From the NCBI RefSeq assembly GCF_001476815.1, contig NZ_LDSL01000048.1, forward strand, positions 1-36,702: DNA of 36,702 nucleotides, given 5' to 3'. The stretch comes from Pseudacidovorax intermedius. GTDB taxonomy: Bacteria > Pseudomonadota > Gammaproteobacteria > Burkholderiales > Burkholderiaceae_C. Each line of letters opens with the position of its first letter. Within the stretch, counting starts at the first letter, position 1. Below, piece by piece: positions 23,101 through 30,996 of this stretch. Both the position numbers and the translations under genes were made by a program. The notes beneath the pieces were generated by a model, which saw nothing but the letters and a program-made list of their open reading frames with translations, made no database searches and was not told the origin of the DNA.

Positions 23101-26100
23101 TCGCTGCGCGCGGGTGGCGCGTCGGGCGCGGCGGGATCCAGGGCCTCGCCGACGGTGCCAGGCCCGGCCGTGGCACTTGCCGTGGCACGGCCGTCACCCG
23201 CGTCACCCGCGTCGGGCGCCTCGGCCGTCCGCGAGGCATCGCCGGCCAGGGCGGCCTGCATGGCTTCGGCACTGGACGCGGTGGGCACGCTGGGCACGCT
23301 GGACACGCTGGACACACCGGGCGACACAGAGGCCGGCGGCGGATCGTCGCGGTGCAGCTGCTGGGTCACGGCGTAGCCGGCGGTGTCCGTGAACTCGGCG
23401 GTGTCGGTGAAAGGCAGGCCGTCGGCAAAGGGTGCGGCGTCGGGGAAGGCGGCCGTGTGCAGGAACGGTGTGGGCCCAGGGCCGATCGCGACGGCAGGCA
23501 CAGGCTCGAGCGCCGGCAGGGGCGTGAGCCCGGCTGGACCGGCCGCGTCGGCATCGGTGTGGGCGGCTTCGGCTTCGGCTTCGGCAGCCAAGGGGGGCTC
23601 GACGGCGGGTGGCACCGCACTGGCCTGCGGAACCGGCGCCTGCGCCGGCAGGACTTGGGCTGGCGGCGGCGCCGGTTCCGGCGGCTGCATGGACAACTCG
23701 AAATCGACGGCCGTGAGCGCTGCGGGCGGCAGGTCCTCCTCGTTCGACGCCTCGTCCCGGGACATCGGCGCCAGCGTCGGCGGCGCTTCCGCTTCCGCTT
23801 CCGCGCTCGCCGGCTCGCGGCGCAGGGGCGCGGGCAGGGTCGGCGCTTCGTCATCGGCGAGTTCGGCCTCCATCCGGGTGTGGCCGAAGCTCGACGCGTC
23901 CAGCGGGCGCGGCGCGGGCCGGGCCGGGGCCGGCGGATCGGGCAGCAGGAAGTCCAGCTCGGCCGGGCCGGTCGGCCCGCCCAGGTCCAGGCCGCCGAGC
24001 AGCGTGGGCGGTGCCGGCTCGGCCGGCAGCGGCTCCAGCGGGGCCGGCTGGGTGACGGCGTCGAAGTCGGGCTCGAAGACGGGCAGCGGCGCCGCGGCGG
24101 GCGCGGCGGCCGGTGGGTGCGCCGGCAGCCCGATCAGCGCCTGCATGGGCGCGAGCCAGGGCGCCGGCGGCGCCGGCGGCGTATCCGCCGCGATGGCCTC
24201 GACCCAGCCGCCGAAGCCGGCCAGGGCGCCGTCGACCGCGTCCAGCAGCGGCGCGTCGGCCCGGCGCTGCTCGGCCAGCCAGGTGTTGAGCACCTGCTCG
24301 CAGGCCCAGGCGGCCTCGCCGAAGTCGGCCAGCGCCACCATGCGGGCGCTGCCCTTGAGGGTGTGGAAGGCGCGCCGCAGCACGGTGAGCCCGTCGCCGC
24401 CGGCGGGGCCCCGGCGCAGGCCGTCCAGGGCGCCACGGCCGGCGGCCAGCACCTCGCGCGCCTCGTCCAGGAAGATGTCGCGCAGGTCGTCCTCGCCCAG
24501 TTCCTCGACGGCCAGGCCGGGCGTGGGGATCGGCGTCGGCGTGGCGGCAGCGGGTGCGGCGGCGGGCGGCTGCGCATTCCAGCGCTCGGCAGCGCGGCTG
24601 AATTCCTCGAGCGCCGGCGCAACCGGTGCCTCCGCCGAGGTGCCGCCCGGCGCCGCAGCGGTGGCCGGCGGCGTCGCGGCGGCAGCCGGGGGCATCGCGG
24701 CAGCGGGCGTCGGGCCGACGGGCGTCGGGGACTCGGCGGCAGGGCCCGCACCGGCCGGCGCGCCCAGCTCCGCCAGGCGCTGGGCGATCTGCGCGTCCAC
24801 CACCTGCGTGCTGTCCACCGGCAGTTCGGCGGCGTGCGGCACCGCCGGGCCGGGCGGCGCCGCCTGCCGGCCCATGATCGGGTTGAGCCGGCCGCTCGCC
24901 TCGTCGAAGACGAACAGCCGCCGTGCCAGCGCCGCCTGGTAGGCCAGCATGTCGATCAGGAAGCCCAGGGCGCCCAGGTTGTGGCCCAGCAGTTCGGCGA
25001 CGGGCCCGTCGGCGGACACGACGCCCTTGCCGGCGCCTTCGAGCAGCAGGCCTTCCACGTCCTCGCGCATGCGCAGCACCGCGCGCGCGGCCTGGTCCAC
25101 GCCCAGCACCGACAACACGCCGCGCATCTGCGTCAGCTGGCCGGGCACGGCGCGCAGCACGCTGCCGTCGCCGGGCCGGCGGAAGAACTGGTCGAGCGCC
25201 TTTTCCAGCTCGGCCAGGTGCACGCGCAGTTCGTCCACCACGGTGCCCAGGCTCTGGCGGTCGCTCACACGGTGGTAGAGCGCCTCCATCCACGGCGCCA
25301 GCGGCTCGGGCGTGCGGCCCTCGCGGGCGCTTTCGATGCGGGTGGCCAGTTGCACGATGCGGCCGGCGACCTCGCGGTCCTGCGGATCGAGGTCGTCGAA
25401 GGCCGCCTCCACGTGCAGCAGGGCGGTCGCGACTTCGAGCGCCAGCTCGGTGCTGGGCGGCTCGGCGCGCTGGATGACCTCGGCCAGCGCCTGGTCGAAG
25501 GCCTGCACCAGCGGCGCGGCGGCCGGGTACAGCGCCATGAGCGATTCGCCCAGCTGCGCGAAGCTGTCGGAGGCCGGCCGCAGGTGGTTGAGGTCGCCTT
25601 CGGACAGGGTGGACCAGCAGGCCTTGGCGGCCTCCACGCGGCGGCGCGCCTGGGCGAGCAGCGCGGGGTCGAAGCGGCCGTAGCGGCGCTGCTCGTAGTC
25701 CACCGGCTCGGTGCGGCCCAGGCCCCAGGCGCGGCGCACGGTGGTCAGCAGCGGCTGCGGTTGCGGCTGCGGTGCCGGGCCGGCCTGGCGCGCCTGGGCG
25801 CAGAAGAAGAGCAGGTCCTGCCCCAGCCGGTCGGCCACCGGCGCCGGGCCGCGGGCGAGCGCGGCGTACTGCAGCATCACGCGCGAGGCGGTGCGGCGCA
25901 CGTAGGCATCGGCGTCGAGCACACCGGCCGCCACCGATTCGAAGAAGGCCCCGGCCAGCAGCCAGAAGCCGGCGGCGGGCGTGCCGGGCGGCGCGCCGGC
26001 CATCAGGCGCAGGCACAGCGCGGCCAGACGGCGCGCGGCCTCGGGGCTGCCGCTCTTGACCACCTGCAGCAACTCGCGGTCGAGCCCGGTGCGCACCTGC

Positions 26101-26651
26101 GCATCCAGGCCCAGGATGGGCACGTTCTCCGGCCGCGGCAGCACCGGCCAGGCCCAGGACGTTGTCCACAGGTCGGCCGGATGGATGCGCTCGGCCCCCG
26201 CCAGCGCCAGCATGTCGCGGTAGGCGGGAAAGAGCCCCAGCGCCGGCGCCGGCCGCCCGGCCAGCCTCCGGGCCAGGTAATCGGCCAGGGCGAAGCTGGC
26301 GCGCTCGACGCCGACCACGCCCTCCTCGCCGAAGGCGGCGCGCTCGCGGCGCATGCGCTGCACGGCGGCCTCCATGGCGCCGGCCAGCCGGGCGGCAGCG
26401 CCCTGCCCCACCATCTGCAGCGCACCGGCGGCCTGGTGCAGGTGCTGCGCGGCGGCCTGCAGCTCGCTGTCGTCCGTCGGCCGGCCCTGCTGGCCGTACT
26501 GGCTGATCTGGGTGGACTGCAGCTGGTGGTAGAGCGCCTTGACGGCCTCTTCGAGCGACTTGCGCAGCTCGGCATGCACCCAGGCCAGCGGGCCCAGGTC
26601 GGTGGTGGCGGGCTCGGCGGCCGGCGGCGCACTGGCGGGATGGACGTTCAT
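20151..26651 (-). CDS. chpA: ChpA/PilL: multi-Hpt hybrid CheA histidine kinase of the type IV pilus chemosensory system
   Basis: A 2166-residue cytoplasmic kinase that relays PilJ signals to PilG and PilH. In order: an Hpt-like domain with His72 (LHQAAGALQMVG, Lys replaced by Ala); an Hpt-like domain with Thr507 at the His position (LTQMRGVLSVLG); Hpt with His763 (AFHTLKGSARMV); Hpt with His1237 (AAHSLAGSSATVG); Hpt with His1389 (ALHTLKGSARLAG). The CheA dimerisation and ATPase domain follows, with Asn1735 in HLLRNAVVHG plus DDGGGL and GRGIGMDVV. Next come a CheW-like domain and a receiver domain with phospho-Asp2085 (LSDIEMPRMDGF). Pro/Ala-rich linkers separate the Hpt domains near 630-710 and 870-1190. 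It is 44 nt downstream of pilJ. The mix of His and Thr domains parallels Pseudomonas ChpA. Confidence 0.93.
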   Translation of the reverse strand: MNVHPASAPPAAEPATTDLGPLAWVHAELRKSLEEAVKALYHQLQSTQISQYGQQGRPTDDSELQAAAQHLHQAAGALQMVGQGAAARLAGAMEAAVQRMRRERAAFGEEGVVGVERASFALADYLARRLAGRPAPALGLFPAYRDMLALAGAERIHPADLWTTSWAWPVLPRPENVPILGLDAQVRTGLDRELLQVVKSGSPEAARRLAALCLRLMAGAPPGTPAAGFWLLAGAFFESVAAGVLDADAYVRRTASRVMLQYAALARGPAPVADRLGQDLLFFCAQARQAGPAPQPQPQPLLTTVRRAWGLGRTEPVDYEQRRYGRFDPALLAQARRRVEAAKACWSTLSEGDLNHLRPASDSFAQLGESLMALYPAAAPLVQAFDQALAEVIQRAEPPSTELALEVATALLHVEAAFDDLDPQDREVAGRIVQLATRIESAREGRTPEPLAPWMEALYHRVSDRQSLGTVVDELRVHLAELEKALDQFFRRPGDGSVLRAVPGQLTQMRGVLSVLGVDQAARAVLRMREDVEGLLLEGAGKGVVSADGPVAELLGHNLGALGFLIDMLAYQAALARRLFVFDEASGRLNPIMGRQAAPPGPAVPHAAELPVDSTQVVDAQIAQRLAELGAPAGAGPAAESPTPVGPTPAAAMPPAAAATPPATAAAPGGTSAEAPVAPALEEFSRAAERWNAQPPAAAPAAATPTPIPTPGLAVEELGEDDLRDIFLDEAREVLAAGRGALDGLRRGPAGGDGLTVLRRAFHTLKGSARMVALADFGEAAWACEQVLNTWLAEQRRADAPLLDAVDGALAGFGGWVEAIAADTPPAPPAPWLAPMQALIGLPAHPPAAAPAAAPLPVFEPDFDAVTQPAPLEPLPAEPAPPTLLGGLDLGGPTGPAELDFLLPDPPAPARPAPRPLDASSFGHTRMEAELADDEAPTLPAPLRREPASAEAEAEAPPTLAPMSRDEASNEEDLPPAALTAVDFELSMQPPEPAPPPAQVLPAQAPVPQASAVPPAVEPPLAAEAEAEAAHTDADAAGPAGLTPLPALEPVPAVAIGPGPTPFLHTAAFPDAAPFADGLPFTDTAEFTDTAGYAVTQQLHRDDPPPASVSPGVSSVSSVPSVPTASSAEAMQAALAGDASRTAEAPDAGDAGDGRATASATAGPGTVGEALDPAAPDAPPARSEDVRLVGGLRIPAALYNVYLAEAEDWSGQLAALLGRWAQAPADRLPDEAVAAAHSLAGSSATVGFMPLSELARSLEHALEHLQGSQRAGDPQAAVLLEAADDIRRLLHQFAAGFVKPPAPGLVERLRALLAASPAPAAAAEPAGPDVALEPEDELGAVQDAVDHELFPIFEEEAADLLPALSAALRAWADRPDDAPARDAALRALHTLKGSARLAGAMRLGQRAHQMESALEPLAGGEAARAGLAQALARLDALQADFDRLRAADTADEARRQQLAADTVAAEHSAPALQLHTGETGADADSRTAATDPATDGAATAGPPGDTAAPAAGSAHVAGADMARDAALAAAIAPAAAPASATGGPAVRIRAQLLDRLMAEAGEVIITRGRIEASVEQLRGAMGELTGNLQRLRQQLRDIEVQAESQMQSRQMQSREGEGFDPLEFDRFTRVQELARMMAESVDDVAAVHRTLQRTVQVAEDGLQTQARQTRELQRSLLRTRMVAFDNLAERLYRVVRQASKETGKPVNLDLLGGQVEMDRGVLDRVAPAFEHLLRNAVVHGIEPADERERAGKPATGQLQVEMRQEGNDVAIRFSDDGGGLRVDRIRARAEAQGLVEPGAALDETALADLVFRPGFSTAEQVSELAGRGIGMDVVRAEVTALGGRIETRSTPGRGTEFRLVLPLTTAVTQVLMLRAGDRVFGVPASLVELVQRTGAAELAQAYGRGEGGYGGETLPFYWAGALLQASDRSDQLPGRANTVVVVRSAAQRVLLHVDEVLGSQEVVVKNLGPQLSRVPGLVGMTVLASGAVVMIHNPVVLGTLHGGQARRRQRLAAAPGPVAASAPGEGAPPSAAQVPLVLVVDDSITVRRVTQRLLQREGWRVALAADGLQALELLQRERPALVLSDIEMPRMDGFDLVRNIRADAQLAGLPVVMITSRIAGKHREHAQHLGVDHYLGKPYGEDELLALVRRYAAPVAAEQGDAPPPS

Positions 26652-26695
26652 GGCGCGTGCTCAGGAAATGAAGGCCGCCCGGGGGCGCGAACCCG

Positions 26696-28981
26696 TCATG
26701 CGATGCGGAAGCGGGCCACGGACTGGCGCAGTTCCTCGGCCATCTGCGACAGCTCGCGCACCTGGCGGGCGGTGGCACGGGTGCCCTCGCCGGTCTGCTC
26801 GGTCACGGCGAAGATGTGCTGGATGCTGGCGGCTACCACGTTGGCCGATTCGGCCTCGCGCGCGGCGGACTGCGAGATCTCCTCGATCAGCTCGGCCAGG
26901 CGGCGCGACACGCGGTCGATCTCGGACAGTGCCGTGCCCGCGTTGTCCGACAGGCGTGCGCCCTCGACCACGCCCTGCGTGGAGCGCTCCATGGCGCCCA
27001 CCGCGTCCTGCGTGTCGGTCTGGATGGCCTTGACCAGCGCGGCGATCTGCCGCGTGGCGTCCGCCGAGCGCTCGGCCAGGCGCTGCACTTCCTCGGCCAC
27101 CACCGAGAAGCCGCGCCCCGCCTCGCCGGCCGAGGCCGCCTGGATGGCGGCGTTCAGGGCCAGCACGTTGGTCTGTTCGGTGATGTCGGAGATGAGTTCG
27201 GTGATCTCGCCGATCTCCTGCGAGGACTCGCCCAGGCGCTTGATGCGCTTGGCGGTGTCCTGGATCTGGTCGCGGATGGCGTTCATGCCGCCGATGGTGT
27301 TCTGCACCGCCGACAGGCCCGACTCGGCCGCCTGCAGCGACTGCCGCGCCACCGCCGCCGATTCCTGCGCCTGGGCCGACACGCCATTGATGCGCTCGGC
27401 CATGCTCAGCACCGACTGGCCGGTCTCGCGGATCTCGCGCAGCTGTTCGGTGGAGGCGGCCAGCAGCTCGGTGGAGGTCTGGTCCACCGCGCCGGTGGTG
27501 TGGGCCACCCGGGTCGCCGTGTTCTGCACGTTGCCCACCAGCATGCGCAGCTCTTCCACCGTGTAGTTGACCGAGTCGGCGATGGCGCCGGTGATGTCCT
27601 CGGTCACGGTGGCCTGCTGGGTGAGGTCGCCCTCGGCCACCGTCTGCAGCTCGTTCATCAGGCGCAGGATGGCGCTCTGGTTGGCGCTGTTGACGCGCTC
27701 CGACTCGCGCGCCTGTTCTTCCGCGCGGCGGCGTTCGCGCTCGGCCTCGGCCGCGCGCTCGCGGCCCTCGCTGACCTGCAGCCAGCCGATGGCGCCGGCC
27801 AGGCCCAGGGCGGCCAGCGACAGCAGCACCAGCAGCGCCAGCTCTTCCACGCCCAGGCCGGTGCGCGACTGCAGCGCGGCCTGCAGGTCGCCGAGGGCAC
27901 GCCGCAGCGGCTCGCTGTCGGCCAGCACGGCGGCCTGGGCCTCGCGCGCGGCCACCACGCCCTGCAGGTTCTGCAGCACCACGCGGGCCTGCGCCTGGTT
28001 CTGGACGTGGCCGGCCAGCAGGGCCGCCAGGGCCTCGCGCGCCGACGCGTCGCGCAGGCCCGGCAGGCGCAGCGCCGTGCTGCCGTCCTGCAGGCCGCGG
28101 GCCAGCTCGTCGAAGCGGGCCATGTCCTTGTTGAGCAGGAACACGGCATCGGGGCTCACGCCGTCGACCGTGAGCAGCTCGCTGGCCGACTTGCCGATGC
28201 GCTGCGTGAGCATCGCCAGCTGCCCCGCCGCCTGCACCTCGGCCGGCGTCCCGGCGCGGGCCACGGCGGCCTGCACCGCCTCGGCCAGCTCCAGCTGTTC
28301 GGCCGACTGGCGCGCGATGGTGCGCAGCCCGGTGCCCACCTGCGTCAGCACCTTCTGCTGGCCCAGCACCACCTTGGCGCCGCGCTCGGCCCGCGCCGCC
28401 AGCGGCTGGATGCGCGACATCAGCCCGGCGTCGTCCGCGCCCAGCGGCGCGAGGCGCAGGGCCTCGTCGCCGTTGGCCAGGCCGGCCACGCGGCGCGCCA
28501 GGTCGTCGGTGCTCTCGCGCAGCTCGGCGAAGGCGGGCACCGTGCCCACCAGCGCCTGCGACACCGACTTGGCCAGCCGCTGCGACTGCATCAGGGCCTG
28601 GCCGGCGGCGGCCAGCTGCTGCGACACGCGTTCGGCGCGCACGGCCGTCCAGGCCGCGGCGGCCAGCAGCAGCAGCACCACGAGCGCCAGTGCCGCGACC
28701 AGCCAGCGCGGCCGGCCGGCGCGCGCGGGCGCGGCGGCCCTGGAGGCGGCCTGGGACGGGGCGGCGGCCGGCTCGGCGGACGGGGCCGGCGCGTCGGCCG
28801 TGCGCGTCACCAGCCGCGTCGGCGGCAGCGGGCCGGGCGCGGTGATGGCGGCGAGCGGCGCGGGATTGGTGCGCACGGCCGAGAGGCCGTCGTCGCCGAT
28901 CACCGTGTCGGGCTCGCCGGAACCCTCGGCACCGGCGCCCTGGCGCGGCAGAAATTTCTTCAGCGAATCGATCGATGTCAC
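26696..28981 (-). CDS. pilJ: PilJ: methyl-accepting chemotaxis protein for twitching motility
   Basis: A 761-residue inner-membrane chemoreceptor. Residues 1 to about 88 form a cytoplasmic, Ala/Pro-rich tail. The first membrane segment is [21 protein letters not shown] (about 93-113). The periplasmic part contains two PilJ-type repeats (helical, [17 protein letters not shown] and [16 protein letters not shown]). The second membrane segment is near 375-395 ([21 protein letters not shown]), then HAMP and the signalling hairpin. The hairpin tip includes [28 protein letters not shown]-type sequence near residue 605. In Pseudomonas PilJ senses pilus-surface contact through pilin. Here it sits between pilI and chpA as expected. 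The long N-terminal cytoplasmic extension exceeds that of PilJ in Pseudomonas. Confidence 0.92.
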   Translation of the reverse strand: MTSIDSLKKFLPRQGAGAEGSGEPDTVIGDDGLSAVRTNPAPLAAITAPGPLPPTRLVTRTADAPAPSAEPAAAPSQAASRAAAPARAGRPRWLVAALALVVLLLLAAAAWTAVRAERVSQQLAAAGQALMQSQRLAKSVSQALVGTVPAFAELRESTDDLARRVAGLANGDEALRLAPLGADDAGLMSRIQPLAARAERGAKVVLGQQKVLTQVGTGLRTIARQSAEQLELAEAVQAAVARAGTPAEVQAAGQLAMLTQRIGKSASELLTVDGVSPDAVFLLNKDMARFDELARGLQDGSTALRLPGLRDASAREALAALLAGHVQNQAQARVVLQNLQGVVAAREAQAAVLADSEPLRRALGDLQAALQSRTGLGVEELALLVLLSLAALGLAGAIGWLQVSEGRERAAEAERERRRAEEQARESERVNSANQSAILRLMNELQTVAEGDLTQQATVTEDITGAIADSVNYTVEELRMLVGNVQNTATRVAHTTGAVDQTSTELLAASTEQLREIRETGQSVLSMAERINGVSAQAQESAAVARQSLQAAESGLSAVQNTIGGMNAIRDQIQDTAKRIKRLGESSQEIGEITELISDITEQTNVLALNAAIQAASAGEAGRGFSVVAEEVQRLAERSADATRQIAALVKAIQTDTQDAVGAMERSTQGVVEGARLSDNAGTALSEIDRVSRRLAELIEEISQSAAREAESANVVAASIQHIFAVTEQTGEGTRATARQVRELSQMAEELRQSVARFRIA

Positions 28982-29069
28982 GGTCGGTCCTCGGCGTGAA
29001 TGGAGGCGGCGGGCCGGCGGGCCACGGCGCGGGCGCGAGCTTGCAGGGCGCAGGCATGCGCGCCGTTCT

Positions 29070-29096
29070 GCCCTTCGACAGGCTCAGGGCGAACGG
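29070..29096. repeat. REP-like palindromic element (CCTTCGACAGGCTCAGG type)
   Basis: GCCCTTCGACAGGCTCAGGG followed by CGAACGG is the well-known intergenic repeat found in many proteobacterial genomes. In the opposite strand it reads CCGTTCGCCCTGAGCCTGTC then GAAGGGC. It lies in the 250-nt gap between pilI and pilJ. As a hairpin in the pil transcript it may affect mRNA stability between the two genes. Confidence 0.75.
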
Positions 29097-29132
29097 ATGA
29101 AGGGCCGGGCGGCGCCAATGCCCGCAAGCCCA

Positions 29133-29167
29133 CGGCGCGAGCGTTCTTCGGGGCGACCGGGCGAACG
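29133..29167. repeat. 35-bp direct repeat, copy 1
   Basis: This copy begins CGGCGCGAGCG, has TTCTTCGGGGCG in the centre and ends CCGGGCGAACG. It differs from the copy at 29196-29230 at one position (GACC versus GGCC). The two starts are 63 nt apart. Its GTTCTTCGGGGCG core is shared with REP-like modules of this type, so it is probably part of the same repeat family as the adjacent element at 29070-29096. Confidence 0.8.
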
Positions 29168-29195
29168 TGCACGTGCAGGCCTCCGGCTTCGCCTG

Positions 29196-29230
29196 CGGCG
29201 CGAGCGTTCTTCGGGGCGGCCGGGCGAACG
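29196..29230. repeat. 35-bp direct repeat, copy 2, abutting the pilI stop codon
   Basis: The second copy of the repeat ends one base before the pilI stop codon (29232-29234). Insertion or expansion of the repeat therefore reached exactly to the 3' end of pilI. The 28-nt interval between copies contains GTGCACGTGCAC-like and GGCTTCGCC palindromes. Confidence 0.8.
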
Positions 29231-29231
29231 C

Positions 29232-29765
29232 TCATGCCGCAATCTGCAGGAAGGCGGACTCGGTCGCCAGCGCCTGCAGGTCCAGCACCTGCCAGGCCTG
29301 GCCCTGCGCGTCCTCCAGGCAGGGGCCGAGCCAGGGTGGGCGCACGGCGTCGGCCTGCTGCACCCGCAGGAAGCTGCCGGCGCCGCGCAGGCCCAGCAGG
29401 CGGTCGACCCGCAGCGCGGCGTTGACGCCCAGCGCATCGCCCAGCGCCACCAGGTGCGCCGGCGCGTCCTCGGCGACGGGCTCGGTGGCCGGCAGCGGCG
29501 AGTCGGCCAGCCAGTGGGCCAGCCGGATCACGCCGCACAGCCGGCCGCGGAGGTTGGCCACGCCCAGGAACCAGGGCCGCACGTGCGGCACCGGCTGCGG
29601 CGCGGTCCAGGGAAAGATCTCGCCCGCCTGCGGCAGCGGCAGCAGGCAGGCCCGCCCGCCCGCATGCACCGCCAGCCATTGCGCCGCCACGGGGCGCGAC
29701 TGGGCCGCCTGCAGGCGCTCGGCCAGCCGGGCCTGGAAGGCGCGCAGGGTCTCGCGTTCGGCCAT
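29232..29765 (-). CDS. pilI: PilI: CheW-like adaptor of the pilus chemosensory system
   Basis: A 177-residue cytosolic CheW-domain protein that links receptor PilJ to kinase ChpA. It begins MAERETLRAFQARLAERLQAA. The CheW fold is recognisable from GRACLLPLPQAGEIFPW (residues 50-66), VPHVRPWFLGVANLRGRLCGVIRLAHWL (about 73-100, the family's core strand pair) and ALRVDRLLGLRGAGSFLRV (about 118-140). It is 24 nt downstream of pilH, so the two are co-transcribed. A 250-nt repeat-bearing gap then separates it from pilJ, which is unusual for this otherwise tight cluster. Confidence 0.88.
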   Translation of the reverse strand: MAERETLRAFQARLAERLQAAQSRPVAAQWLAVHAGGRACLLPLPQAGEIFPWTAPQPVPHVRPWFLGVANLRGRLCGVIRLAHWLADSPLPATEPVAEDAPAHLVALGDALGVNAALRVDRLLGLRGAGSFLRVQQADAVRPPWLGPCLEDAQGQAWQVLDLQALATESAFLQIAA

Positions 29766-29789
29766 GGCGGGGTCGCGGCGCGGCGCCGG

Positions 29790-30155
29790 TCAGCCCAGCG
29801 CGCGGATGCGCGCCAGCAGGTCGTCGGGCTGCACCGGCTTGACGATGTAGTCGCGCGCGCCCTGGCGCAGGCCCCACACGCGGTCGGTCTCCTGGCCCTT
29901 GCTGCTGCACAGGATGACCGGCACCTGGGCGAAGCGCGGGTCGCGCATCAGGCTGCGCGTGAACTGGAAGCCGTTCTGGCCGGGCATGACGATGTCCATC
30001 AGGATCAGGTCGGGCAGGCCGACCTCCAGGTGGCGCATGGCGGCATCGGCGCTCTCGGCGGTGCGCACGGCATAACCGTTGCGCTCGAGCACGTCGGACA
30101 GAAACATCAGCTCGGTGCGGGAGTCGTCGACGACGAGCACGCTGCGGATGGTCAT
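29790..30155 (-). CDS. pilH: PilH: single-domain response regulator
   Basis: A 121-residue receiver domain with no output domain. It has the acidic pair in VLVVDDSRTE (Asp10-Asp11), phospho-acceptor Asp54 (LILMDIVMPGQNGF) and the conserved Lys106 (YIVKPVQPDDLL). It is phosphorylated by ChpA. In characterised systems PilH opposes PilG and favours pilus retraction or acts as a phosphate sink. ATG 30155 is preferred to an in-frame start at 30182 because the receiver fold starts directly after it. It lies 76 nt after pilG and 24 nt before pilI. PilG and PilH are assigned by order (PilG first) and by MPGQNGFQ-type sequence usual in PilH. Confidence 0.87.
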   Translation of the reverse strand: MTIRSVLVVDDSRTELMFLSDVLERNGYAVRTAESADAAMRHLEVGLPDLILMDIVMPGQNGFQFTRSLMRDPRFAQVPVILCSSKGQETDRVWGLRQGARDYIVKPVQPDDLLARIRALG

Positions 30156-30231
30156 GGGCGCATTCCCCTCGCGGCCAGGCACGCAGGGCGTGGCGGGCGG
30201 TGTGTTGGTGATGGCGGACGGCCGGGAACGC

Positions 30232-30633
30232 TCATGCGCGTGCGGCGGCGGGGCTGCCGCCGAACTGCCGCACCGCCTGCAGCAGCTGGTCCTTGGTGAA
30301 GGGCTTGGTCAGGTAGTCCTGCGAGCCGACCATGCGGCCACGCGCCTTGTCGAACACGCCGTCGCGCGAGGACAGCATGACCACCGGCACGTGGCTGAAC
30401 TGCGCATTGCGCTTGATGATGGCGCAGGTCTGGTAGCCGTCCAGCCGGGGCATCAGGATGTCGCAGAAAATGAGCTGCGGCTGGTGGTCGCTGACCTTCG
30501 ACAGCGCGTCGTAGCCGTCCTCGGCCAGCAGCACCTCGTGGCCGCCCTGCTTGAGGAAGATCTCGGCGCTGCGCCGGATCGTGTTGCTGTCGTCGATCAC
30601 CAGCACCTTGAAACCCGATCCGTTCGCACTCAT
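30232..30633 (-). CDS. pilG: PilG: single-domain response regulator
   Basis: A 133-residue receiver-only regulator, first gene of the cluster. The acidic pair is Asp14-Asp15 (VLVIDDSNTIRRSAEIFLKQGGHEV), the phospho-acceptor is Asp58 (LIFCDILMPRLDGYQTC) and the Lys is 110 (YLTKPFTKDQLL). These sequences are strongly PilG-like. Phosphorylated PilG promotes pilus extension in characterised systems. An in-frame start at 30672 exists, but 30633 (MSANGSGFK) fits the family. It is 82 nt downstream of the rubredoxin gene on the same strand and could be read through from it. Confidence 0.9.
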   Translation of the reverse strand: MSANGSGFKVLVIDDSNTIRRSAEIFLKQGGHEVLLAEDGYDALSKVSDHQPQLIFCDILMPRLDGYQTCAIIKRNAQFSHVPVVMLSSRDGVFDKARGRMVGSQDYLTKPFTKDQLLQAVRQFGGSPAAARA

Positions 30634-30715
30634 GGCAATCCTCTCGTCTTGGCCGCCGGCCCGCGCGGGCACCGCAGCGCCGCATGCCCGCCGGCGCGGG
30701 CGGCCCGCAGATGCC

Positions 30716-30886
30716 TCAGATCTCGACCATTTCGAAGTCTTCCTTGCGGGCGCCGCACTCCGGGCAGGTCCAGTTCATCGGAACGTCGGCCCAGGCGGTG
30801 CCGGGGGCAATACCATCGTCCGGCCAACCCGCCGCTTCGTCATAGATCCACCCGCAAATCAGGCACATCCAGGTTTTCGTATTCAT
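30716..30886 (-). CDS. Rubredoxin
   Basis: A 56-residue iron protein that carries single electrons. Cys8 and Cys11 ([14 protein letters not shown]) and Cys41 and Cys44 ([19 protein letters not shown]) form the Fe(SCys)4 site. [15 protein letters not shown] is the usual aromatic core. Length is normal for the family. It is transcribed away from the ThiD-like gene and lies just upstream of pilG, an order common in betaproteobacteria. The physiological partner is not evident. No alkane hydroxylase or rubredoxin reductase is nearby. Confidence 0.95.
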   Translation of the reverse strand: MNTKTWMCLICGWIYDEAAGWPDDGIAPGTAWADVPMNWTCPECGARKEDFEMVEI

Positions 30887-30996
30887 CGCAGCTTACGGGC
30901 CTCGTTCAAATAATGCAACAATTGTATCCAGACGTCACGTTTTCTGACCTTGTCAAGGGGTCGCGTGGCGCCCTCGCGCACGATGCCCACCGCCCC
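30887..30996. promoter_or_regulatory. AT-rich divergent promoter region (rubredoxin / ThiD-like)
   Basis: A 110-nt divergent gap with locally low GC: TTCAAATAATGCAACAATTG at 30905-30924 and CACGTTTTCTGACCTTGTCA further on. It plausibly holds back-to-back promoters. CAATTG and TGCA-containing palindromes are visible, but boxes cannot be assigned safely. An in-frame ATG at 30913 for the ThiD-like frame falls in this DNA and is judged non-coding. Confidence 0.4.

Noticed and set aside
20253-27566. A 2437-codon open frame on the plus strand opposite chpA and pilJ
   Set aside because: It is low-complexity, repetitive (QxxG, AHxxG, GGRxR) and antisense to clear multi-domain ChpA and PilJ. The absence of stops is explained by GC content.
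28982-29910. A 310-codon minus-strand frame containing repeated PVAPKNARA and [10 protein letters not shown] peptides
   Set aside because: These peptides are translations of the REP and direct repeats, out of frame with pilI. It is not a protein with internal repeats.
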